A stretch of DNA of 64,000 nucleotides. Origin: Cercis canadensis (taxonomy: Eukaryota; Streptophyta; Magnoliopsida; Fabales; Fabaceae). The notes beneath the pieces are model-generated. The model saw nothing but the letters and a program-made list of their open reading frames with translations. It did no database searches and was not told where the DNA came from. Shown here piece by piece: positions 42,069 through 52,630 of the stretch. The number at the start of each line of letters is the position of its first letter. The first letter of the stretch is position 1. The DNA lies in NCBI GenBank assembly GCA_003255065.1, contig QAOA01006583.1, forward strand, positions 409,881 to 473,880, in the 5' to 3' direction. The position numbers and the translations under genes are program-made.

Positions 42069-42240
42069 CGGTCGAAAATCACAGCCCACGATTTTTCCTT
42101 CGCGCAGCTCTCTCCTTTGGCTTCTGCCTTCACCTCGAGTTGCTGTTCTTGCTGGTTCCTCAGGTTCCTTCTTCGTCGATGATGGGTTTTTCGCCCTTTG
42201 TATTTTACGCTTGTCAGCTACCAAATTACCATAGTAGAGT
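42069..42240 (-). other. Probable 5' untranslated exon of SEN54
   Basis: On the minus strand a good donor 'ccg|gtgagt' sits at 42068, and the stretch upstream has leader-like composition. Splicing from here to a point upstream of the ATG at 41369 would give a leader with one intron. The acceptor was not located with confidence. The frame across this stretch has no resemblance to any protein. Confidence 0.4.
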
Positions 42241-42394
42241 GACCCAAGTAGAATTTTTTTTTTATTTGAGTTACTAAACAATAATTAACTCATAAAAGTA
42301 TGTTAACAGCGAAATTTCACCGGCCCAGCCAACTAGGGTTGAACTAAACACAACTCATGTACTGTGCAGGGCTCGGTACTAATCGGGAAGAAGC
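42241..42394. promoter_or_regulatory. Shared bidirectional promoter region (SEN54 / MAM33 family)
   Basis: The two genes are transcribed away from each other, with only about 150 bp between the presumed SEN54 leader and the MAM33-type ATG. No TATA box stands out. This is inferred from layout only. Confidence 0.4.
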
Positions 42395-44590
42395 ATGCCG
42401 AGGCTCAGTCCACGCCCTATCTTAAGAAAGGGTTTCAAAGCAATTGAAGATCTTGAATTGCACAAGGTCTTGCAAGCTGAGATCAACTACGAGCTCAACA
42501 ATAAGGATCACTTGCAGGTTCTCTCTCTTTATCTCTCCCACACTATCGGTTTATAGCGAGTTGGGTACCCATCACCCAGCCCATTTTGGAAAATTGGTGG
42601 ATGATTCGTAGCTCTTCTGTTAAATTATTGTTGTTTGATGAATATTTATGGTTTTTCCCGAATGGTCACTGGTGCTGTATGCGGTTATTGTAATTATTTT
42701 CCCTTTCTGTATCTGCTGCAGAAATTTATATATTAGTGTTCCAATACAGGGCCTTCTAACGGGCTAGTTTTCTAGAATTGATAGCTCCATTGCGTTTTTT
42801 ACATCCCTTTTGATGTAAATTGCTTGTTTCCTACATACAGAGAATTAAGATATCAGAAATGCCTATGCTTGCATGTACTTACTTGTATTTATTTATGTAC
42901 TTGCGTGTCTATTTATGTATATACAATAGTACATGCATGTCAACTAACAAAGTTGTGCATATAATCCAGTAAAGAATCTTTTATCTTCTCTCAAATCTTG
43001 ACCATTTCTATTGTTACTTCGACTATGAAGTTATGAACATACCCACTATATATAACACTTGAATTCCTATAGACAATAATATAACGATGAACATATGGTC
43101 CTTTTGACTTACATATGCATTGCCATGGGTACAGAAAGATCACAATGGTTCCTTAGGGGACTTTATAGTGGATTGGGATTCACCATATTCCAGAGATTTG
43201 GTTTTGCGAAGAAAATGCAGTTCAGGCGAGGTGGTTGCTGTTTCAGCTATTCCATTTCCAGGAATAGTTTATGAATTTCCAAGGGAGGCTTTTATGAAAG
43301 TATGTGTAAAGAAACCAGCCCTGACCTCCATATTGCAATTTGACTGTGAAGCTAAACATGATGACAGTGGATCGGATTTCAAAATAAGAAATGCTTATTA
43401 TCTCCAGTCACCTGTATGTCTGAGCTCTTCCATCTACAGGGGCCCCTCATTCAGGTAAAGCATTACTGAGATACTTACTTGCATGTGATTTCCTTTTTCT
43501 TCCCGCTTTCTGTTTTTTTTTTTNTTTTTGTTGGGGGGGTGGGGGGTGTTGGTCGTATTTTCTCTCTGTCTACATAAAGGTGTTAGATGTCATCTTCACT
43601 TCACTAAATTATCTCAAACAACAGTATAGATATTAATATGCATAGTTTAGCTTTGCTTTCATATCATTCATCTCCAAGGTGCCTTCTTAAATAATTTGCA
43701 CTTTGATCTGGGTTAAAGCAGAATGCGATAGGAATTCAGTAAGAAAGTAATGTCATGCCTGCACTTGACTTCCTCTGTTGGAAGGAAGCTTAGAGGTAGA
43801 GGATGAGGTTGCTTTACAGTTGTGAAGGTTGTGGCAATTTAGTACTGAGTGCTTTCAAGTTTCAAGCAATGGTTCCTTCATATTTATAAAGGCAATGGAT
43901 CATTGAAAGCCTCAAAATGAATTGTTAAGGATTGATGTCATAGATGATTGCTGTATTTCTTTCTCTCAATACCTTGTCTTACCCATTTCTCCACAGATTA
44001 ATTTGCTATGCTTAGATCATTTGGTTCAGATTTATGCTGATCTCCCCCTTTGTTCTATACTTTTCCCCCTCAATATAACTTTCATTTCTGCATTGAACGA
44101 ACATGCAACATTTTTTTACTTTTATGCCTCAACTGTTGTATAATCACCCTTCACTGGCTTTCTCTAAGGCTGTCTCTCTGTCTACCTAACTATCCATCTA
44201 TCTTTTGCATGCCAATTCTTGTGGATTTAGTTTTAAGAGAGCATGTTGCAGTCAATATTCCTGATTTTGCATACTTTTGATTGTTGACATACCAATATTT
44301 TGCTTATGTAGACAAGCTGATTTTGATTGTGTCATTTCATTTTTTATAAATCGTTCTTAAATCTTTTTTGGGGTCGATCTATAATACTTGTGTTTCTTGT
44401 TGTCTTGTCTATATCCATGTGAAGTGATTTGGATCCTCGCTTGCAAGATGCGCTCAAGGAATATCTAATATCCAAGGGAATTGGAGATAGCCTGATCAAT
44501 TTCCTCCTCCACCACCTATGCAAAAGAGACCATGAGCATTATTTGAACTGGTTACAACGAGCTGAATCATTTGTTTTAAAAGGCGAGTGA
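42395..44590 (+). CDS. MAM33 / p32 'mitochondrial glycoprotein' family protein
   Basis: Exons: 42395-42517, 43135-43454 and 44425-44590. All are GT-AG and in phase, total 202 aa. The p32/MAM33 fold is acidic and trimeric, and in plants several members act in mitochondria. Visible blocks: MPRLSPRPILRKGFKAIED, DLELHKVLQAEINYELN, GDFIVDWDSPYSRDLVLRR and the C-terminal DLDPRLQDALKEYLISKG with HLCKRDHEHYLNWLQRAE, the usual MAM33 ending. The N-terminus is short and not clearly a mitochondrial transit peptide, unlike many family members. The location is therefore open. Either an upstream start was missed or this is the shorter, non-mitochondrial plant type. It is head-to-head with SEN54. Confidence 0.9.
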
Positions 44591-45079
44591 CTTGGTCAAT
44601 TTTTGGAGTCACATTCTGCACCTGGTTCTGCAGATTTGCATTATTGTCAACATTGACACTTTGGGGAGGGAAATTGTGGATGTTCTATTTTGACTAATTT
44701 TAATCAATTCTGATAATCACGTGGTGAACTAGGATATGAGTAGGTGAATATGATTTTTAACTGCTTAGCAAGTAAAAAATGAAACTTATTACCATAACGC
44801 AGTATCATGTTCCGGATTCTTAATTTCTTGTCAGCCCACATGGCCATGCACACTGCCATACAAGGCAAGGAAGTTTCCCCATGTGAGACTTATTAACAGT
44901 GTTGATTACCTTAATATTAGTTCACCAGCACCTCTTTTCTTAGTACTTAAGTATAATGAAATGCCAAAATCACCCCTGCTCTGGTTTTATGCCAAGGTAA
45001 ATTTACATCACCTTGCTCGAATACACAATGTAACAAGCCGTTTATCTCTTCCAATAAACAAGAAGCTTCCCTACTGTTA
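44591..45079. other. Downstream of the MAM33-type gene; no gene recognised
   Basis: Contains the likely 3' untranslated part and then DNA that may belong to the first copia element's LTR. The exact LTR start was not found. Confidence 0.3.
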
Positions 45080-48000
45080 TCTTCTCTGTAGGATATTCTA
45101 ATGTTTACCCTCTAAGGGTAGTTTTGTAATTCTGCTATATTATGTATTATGTAATATATATATATATATATTAGAGTGTGCCTGTTTGTAAATATAGAAA
45201 ATAAAAAGAGACGTTTCAGTTCCTTCTTACGTTTTAGTTCCCTCTTCCTCTCTATTCTGTAAAATTCAACTTGGTATTAGAGCTTAAACTGGCCAAGAAG
45301 AGGAAATCACCAGCGATCAGAACCCATCTCCTATTTTTACTGTTCCAGGCTTCTACAGGGCTGAATCGAATATCGTCACCCATTGCCCAAAGTCGTTCGT
45401 GTAGCTGCATGTTCTATTGAACTCCTTCAAAGCTCTCTATAGATGCTTTCTGGGTTGGTTTCAAAGCTCTCGGTCAAAGCTTTCTAGGTTGGTCATTTTT
45501 TCAGCTGTGTTTCTGTAATATTTCATCTAGTTTGGAGATGTCTGAGATTAATAGTGGTAGTGGTGAGGGGATGAGTCAGGCTCCTGGAAACACCACCAAT
45601 GGTGGTGTGAGTCATTTTGGCACTTCCATTGAAAACTCTACTCTTCACATGTCTTGGTTGACTAATTCAATGGAATATGACATAGGCAAGACCTACATGT
45701 TTATGGATACGGCTGAAAAAATATGGAGAACAGTGGCTGAAACTTATTATAAAGTTGGTCACCATGCAATTATCTATGAACTACGGAAGAAAGTTCATGA
45801 GATGAAACAAGGTGACAAGACTGCTCCACAGTACTTTAATGAACTGAACAGTTTGTGGGAAGAACTTGACTATTATCAAAATCTTCAAATTTATAATCCT
45901 GATGTTGTCAGTGAAATTGGATATTTGAAAGAAGTAGAGCGGGTCTATGATTTCCTTGCAGGGCTGAATGTTGAATTTGACCAGCTTAGAGTTCATGCCC
46001 TTGGAAGAGAACCATTCCCAACACTAAGACAAGTCTACTCATACATTCAGCAAGAAGAAAGTAGGATACTTTCAATGCTCTTACCTGCATATTTCGATAG
46101 ATCAGCGTTAAATACAAACTTCTCTAAGAAACCTAGTGATTTAGCTCGCTCCGGTGAACAAGTAACAAGGATAGCCTAAAGTGTGATTATTGTGGGAAGA
46201 TGAGGCACACTAGAAAATTGCTGGAAGCTCAAGGGTAGGTCTACAATAGGACGAGGTGTCAAGAGAACAGGTCTACCTAGATTTCAGGCACATTTAACTG
46301 AAGGAGCAGAACCTAACCCTACTCGTTCTTCTCAGACCAGTGATAGCCTCTCTAAGGAGGAATTAGAGACTCTTAGACGCTTGATGACAAAGCTAGATAC
46401 CTCATCCTCATCAAAGGCTAACGCATATACCTTTTCTAATTTTGCACATATGGGTATATCTACCTTAGCTCTAAATGCTACGGCTGCTCCTAAAGATAGA
46501 CTCAGGATAATTGACTCTGGTGCCTTTGACCATATGACTGGAACTTTAAATTGTTTCTTCTCATACTCACCATGTTCAGGACATGAATCAGTACAAGTTG
46601 CATATGGCAATTTTTCCCTAGTTCTTGGGAAAGGATCCTTAAAATGCACTTCTTCATTAATTATGTCCTCTGTTATTCATGTTCCAAAATTTTTGAATAA
46701 CCTTCTTTCTATTAGCTTTATTACTAGAGACTTAAACTGTAAAGTCACTTTCTTCCCTTCACATTGTGTATTTCAAGAATTGCAGACGGAGAAAGTGATT
46801 GGTAGTGGTAGAGTTTATAATGGCTTGTATTTATTAGAGGACAGCCTTGGTACTATTTCATACAACTCAATGTCTCAAAGTAACTCAGCAGTGTCAGCTT
46901 CCTCTCAATTGATGCAATGGCATAGGCGATTATGACATCCTTCTTTTGTCATTTTGGAAAAGATGTTACCTGAATTATATGGCAAATGTAATAGAAATAG
47001 TTTAGTATGTGATGCATGTGAACTTGCAAAACATACTAGAAACTCTTATCCTACTAGTTATAATAAGAGTTCAATTCCTTTTATGACAATTCACTCTGAT
47101 GTTTGGGGGCCTAGTCGTGTTGCTTCTTTGTTTGGATATAGATGGTTTGTTACTTTTATTGACTGTTTCAGCCATACTATATGGATGTATTTAATGCATT
47201 CAAAGAATGAAGTTTTCTCGTGCTTTAAGAATTTTCATGCTATGATTTGCACACAATTTCATACTAAGGTCAAATTCCTTAGAAGTGATAACGGCTTGGA
47301 GTATAAGAACAATGAATTTCAATGCTATTTGAATGAATGTGGGATAATTCATTAAACTAGTTGTGTTAATACTCCTGCTCAAAATGGAGTTGCTGAAAGA
47401 AAAAATAGACATTTGTTAGAAGTAGCCAAAGCCTTGTTGTTCTCTATGAAAATTCCCAAGACATATTGGAGTGTTGTTGTCCTAATAGATGCATATCTTA
47501 TCAATAGGATGCCTCTTAGGACCCTGAACTTTAAATCTCCATTGGAATCACTTCAAGGATTTGTCTTTCATGTTGTGCCTCCTAAGGTATTTGGGTGTGT
47601 TTGCTTTGTTCATGATCATAAAGCAAATCTTGGAAAATTAGATCCAAGAGCTCTTAAGTGTGTGTTCATTGGATACTTTCCTACTCAAAAAGGTTATAAA
47701 TGTTATCATCCACCAACAAGGAAAATATTTGTGAGTATGGATGTCACCTTTCAGGAAGAAGAGGCATACTTTTCTCCTAGCCCATCACCTCCTCCAGGAG
47801 AGACTCATAGTTTTGAGGAGGTGTTTCTCCCTCTTCTCCCTCACTTGTATTCTTTTCCATATACAAATGAGGGGGAGGAATCTACACCTAAGCCTAAGGA
47901 GGTTACACCTGAGCTTCAAGAAAAGGCTACACCAGAGTGTCAAGGGGAGGCTATAATTGAATAGCAGAATGAAGAAGTTACTGAGGTAAATAAGCAAGGT

Positions 48001-48548
48001 GGAAAGGAACCTATAGTTTACACTCGAAAAAGAAAGAAATAGGATACAACCATAGAACATATTATACCCAGCCAAGAACTATCTCTGGCTTCAATTCATT
48101 CACCTATCTCTTATCCTCCTCCAAGTAAGTCTAGCATCTATTTATCTCATTCTATTCCTGGTATTGATGAATCTAATGTTCCCATTGCCCTTAGAAAAAA
48201 GGACTAGGAAGTGTACACATCACCCTATCTCTAATTTTGTTTCATACAATTCCTTGTCACCTTCCTATAGATCCTTTGTATTTGCTCTATCTGCTATTCA
48301 TATTCCACAAGACTGGAGAGAAGCACTTACAGATCCTAAGTGGAAAGCAGTCATGATAGAAGAGATGAATGCACTAAAAAAGAATGGCACATGGGAACTC
48401 ACTTCACTTCCTACAAGCTCAAATTTGATGGGTCAATTGAATGGTACAAAGCTAGATTGGTTGCAAAAGGTTTCACACAAACCTATAGGGTTGATTATGA
48501 AGAAACTTTTGCTCCTGTAGCAAAAATGAACACCATTCGAGTACTTTT
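45080..48548 (+). mobile_element. Ty1-copia retrotransposon fossil 1, 3' part lost to a nested insertion
   Basis: An LTR remnant ends before a primer-binding site TGGTATTAGAGC at 45272-45283. Then come gag (45532-46179, UBN2/copia gag type), a zinc-knuckle region, protease, the GAG-pre-integrase region, integrase (about 47000-47600) and the beginning of reverse transcriptase (about 48290-48548). The order gag-protease-integrase-reverse transcriptase is that of copia. At 48549 the second element begins. It is broken, with several breaks. The start of the left LTR is not resolved, so 45080 is approximate. Age is probably moderate. Confidence 0.85.
45154..45172. repeat. (AT)n microsatellite
   Basis: A short AT run in the LTR region of the first copia element. 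Confidence 0.8.
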
Positions 48549-48764
48549 TGTTGGAAATCCTGGAAATTAAGGGATAGTTGACCAATCATGTAAATAATTG
48601 TAGTTAATGATAGTAAATTGTATTTATTAGGATAGCTGACTATAATCTCTTAGATTAGGCTAGTGCTTATCTTTAGGGATTGATTGATGTCATCAATCTC
48701 CTTTTTATGTACAGTTCGATAGTCAATGGATTCAAGAGAGAAAAATTATTCTTAAAAGTTTTCA
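48549..48764 (+). repeat. 5' LTR of copia fossil 2
   Basis: 216 bp with TG...CA ends, followed directly by the primer-binding site. Its left edge falls inside the reverse-transcriptase region of fossil 1, which fixes the order of insertion. Confidence 0.75.
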
Positions 48765-49458
48765 TGGTATCAGAGCAATTCTAAGCCATGAAAATTTCGG
48801 GAAAAGGGAGTTCTAATGGTGAAACCAGTTTGTCCACTCTGGTTGTCTCTTCCTTTAGTGAAAACTCTTCTCTAGTTATCACAAATCATAGGCTAGATGG
48901 GAAGAATTTTCTTCACTGGTCTCAGTCAGTCCTCATGGTGATTAGAGGACAGGAAAAATTGGGTTTTATTACTGGTGAAATCAGTAAACCCAATCTTGAT
49001 GATCCCAACTATGCTGCGTGGGAACTTAACAACTCAATTGTCATGTCTTGGCTCATCAACTCCATGGAGTCACACATTAGCCGAACATATCTACTGTTCA
49101 AGACAACCAAGGCTATTTGAGATGTTGTTAAAGAAACTTATTCAGACCTTGAGAATGCATCTCAATTGTTTGAGATCAAGATGAAGTTGAAAGATATCCA
49201 GCAAGGCAATCTGGATGTCACTAACTATTACAACTCTCTAAAGGTTCTCTAGCAAGAACTAGATCTGTTTTATGAAGCTGATTGGGGAGATGTTGATGAC
49301 CACGTAAAATTTAAGGCACATTTGGACAAAGAACTATTCTATGAATTTCTAGCGAGTCTAAACAGAGATTTGGATGAGGTACATGGTCCGATCTTGGGAA
49401 GAAGGCCCCTGCCATCAATTGGAAAAGCCTTTGTTGAAGTCAAACGTGAAGAGAACAG

Positions 49459-49492
<34 letters not shown>

Positions 49493-50329
49493 NAAAAAAA
49501 AAAAAAAAAAAAAAAAAAGTGATGTTGGTAGAAGCTAAAAACTCAAACTCTGTTAAAAACACTGCCCTTTATACCAAGGGCAGTTTTGATTCTAAAGCTC
49601 GAGGTGACAACAAACAAGTGAAGTTTGGGGAACGTCCTACCTGCAACTACTGTAAGAAGATAGGACACACCCGTGAGAAGTGTTTCCAGCTTCATGGAGT
49701 ACCTCTATGCTGGAAACCAAAAAATAAAAGAGAAGGAAAGACCCACCGAGTTTCTAGTGAATTTACACCTGAAGAAACTTAAGGAGAGGAAAAAGTCTCT
49801 AGTGTTCAATTGACCAAACCTCAACTGGAAGCCCTCCACCAATTGCTCAGTGCCAATTCTGATACACCTACATATACTCTAGCCCTTAAAGGTATGGCTC
49901 TCTCTGTTTCTAACCCTGAACCTGAACATTTAGCTCTTTGGATATTTGATTATGGAGCTTCGGACCATATGACAGGTGATTCCTCACTTTTACTCTCTTA
50001 TACACCATGCACCTATGACTATCGGGTAAAGGTAGCCAATAGATCTCTCTCACCTGTTGTTGGTTTTAAGTTAATCAAATTAACCAAAAATTTGGTCTTT
50101 CATTTTGTTCTTCATGTCCCAAATTTAACTTGCAACATTGTTACAATCAATAAATTAACCCATGATTCCAAATGCGGAGTTAAATTTACCCCTAACTATT
50201 ATGTCATACAAGAGCAAGCTACGGGGAAGATAATTGGCAATGCTAGTATGTCGATGGTTTCTACTTCTAGAAAAATAATGGACCTCCAAATAAACAAGCT
50301 CTTGCTGTAAAAGTGTCCAAATCTGACCA

Positions 50330-50680
50330 AATTATGTTGTGGCATCGTAGGTTAGGGCACCCTAATTTCCTGTATCTTAAGCGGTTGTTTCCAACCTTAT
50401 TTATTAATGAAAATTTGAATTCTCTTTCTTGTGAGGTGTGCCAATTAGTTAAGCAAACTCGAGTTCCATATAATGTTAAACCATATACTGCATCTAGACC
50501 TTTTNAATTATGTTGTGGCATCGTAAATTAGGGCACCCTAATTTCCTGTATCTTAAGCGGTTGTTTCCAACCTTATTTATTAATGAAAATTTGAATTCTC
50601 TTTCTTGTGAGGTGTGCCAATTAGTTAAGCAAACTCGAGTTCCATATAATGTTAAACCATATACTGCATCTAGACCTTTT
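50330..50680. repeat. About 175-bp duplicate around N 50505 (assembly artefact)
   Basis: 50330-50504 and 50506-50680 are nearly identical, joined by the N at 50505, within copia fossil 2. Confidence 0.8.
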
Positions 50681-52630
50681 GCCCTTGTTCATAGTGATAT
50701 TTGGGGACCCTTTAGAGTGAAAAGTACTTCCAAGGCTAGGTGGTTCATTACATTTATAAATGATCATACCAAAATCTGTTGGGTATATCTCCTAAAAGAA
50801 AATTTTGAAGCCTTTCAAACTTTCAAAAATTTTCATTCTATGGTCCAAAAGTAGTTCAAAGCAACAATTCATATCTTACGAACTGATAATGGAAAGGAAT
50901 ACTTTAATTCTATTCTAGGAGAATACCTTACTTTTCAAGGTATAATCCATCAAAGTTCTTGTGCTAATACCCCACAACAGAATGGTATTTCCGAGAGAAA
51001 AAATCCTCATCTCTTAGATGTGGCTAGATCCTTCATGTTCACTATGAATGTTCCCAAATATCTATAAGGTGAGGCTGTTCTAACCTCAGCCTATCTCATC
51101 AATCAGATGCCTTCTAAAGTACTGAGTTTTCAAACACCAATTTCAGTCCTTCAGCAGTCTTTTTCCCACTTCAATCCTTCATCTCTATCACCTAAAACTT
51201 TCGGTTGTATGGTTTTTGTTTACATCCAATTTCCTGGGCAATCCAAACTTAATCCTAGAGCACACAAATATGTGTTTGTAGGATACTCACCCACTCAAAA
51301 AGGGTATAAGTGTTATTCCCCTACCCTCAAACTTTTTTTGTATCTAAGGATGTCACTTTTTTGAAACAGAACCGTATTTTCTCCCCACTCATCTTCAGGG
51401 GGAGCATATAGGTGAAGATGTGTGTCGAGAAACCTTCTTAGAGCTTGAACATGGGACTATCCAACAATCTGAAATAGGACATGTTCAACAAGTTGAAACA
51501 GGACCTTCCACAATTTTTCCCACAATTTTCTGAAACCACACTTACTCCCCTACCTATTCTCGAAACCATGGTTTATACTGAACCTGTCACCATTTTTTAT
51601 TAGTAGGAAAACACAGAAATAGAAAACCCTAAAGAATCCCCAAAATTGCTTGTTTATTCAAGGAGGAATCCATCTTCAAAAGGTGACAAATCTGACATAC
51701 AACAAGGGCAAGCATCTGAACCAAAAGTGTGCTCCAATAACACTAATGGTACCGAATGTCCCATATAGCAACCAACAGAGACTCAACCAGCCATGCAACC
51801 GTTGATCGAAACGCACCAAAGCTTGGGAGACTTTCCAATTGCTATCAAAAAAGGGGTAAGGGCTTGTACGAAACACCCTATTTCCAAATTTGTGTCATAT
51901 AAACAGTTATCACCTAGCTTTCATGTTTTCACTAATGTCCTCTCCAAGACAGCAATTCCTAAAAACATACATGAAGCACTCATTAAACCTGAATGGAAAC
52001 ATGCTGTTTTGGAAGAGATTGAGGCACTTGAGAAGAATGACACTTAGAAATTTAGAAACCTACCCACTGGTAAGAAGACAGTTGGATGTAAATGGGTGTT
52101 CAATATTAAATATAAAAGTGATGGTAGCATAGACAGATATAAAGCTAGACTGGTTGCAAAAGAATTCACTCAAACTTATGGCATTGACTACTAGGAGACA
52201 TTTGCACATGTAGCAAAAACTCAACATAGTGAGTGTGTTGTTTTCATTGGTAGCAAATTTAGACTGACCTCTCCATCAGTTAGATATGAAGAATGTCTTC
52301 CTTAATAGAGTGCTAAATGAGGAAGTCTACATAGATATACCTCTCGAATTTGAGGGACCAAAAGGGAAGGTGTGTAGATTGAAAAAGACACTTTATGGGC
52401 TGAAACAATCCCCAAAAGCATAGTTTGAGAAACTTGCGAGAGTTGTGAAGAATAGAGGGTACTGCCAAGCTTAAACCGAACACACCATGTTTTTTAAGCA
52501 CTCATTAGGAGGTAAGATTATCATCCTCATTGTGTATGTGGATGATATGATTATAATCGTAAATGACCTAGCTGAAATTAGTTTATTAAATAACTATCTC
52601 AACAAGAACTTTGAGCTGAAAGACCTAGGA

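Noticed and set aside
41928-42281. 117-codon minus-strand frame near the SEN54/MAM33 promoter
   Set aside because: Arg/Glu/Lys-rich with no known resemblance. It overlaps the proposed SEN54 leader exon.
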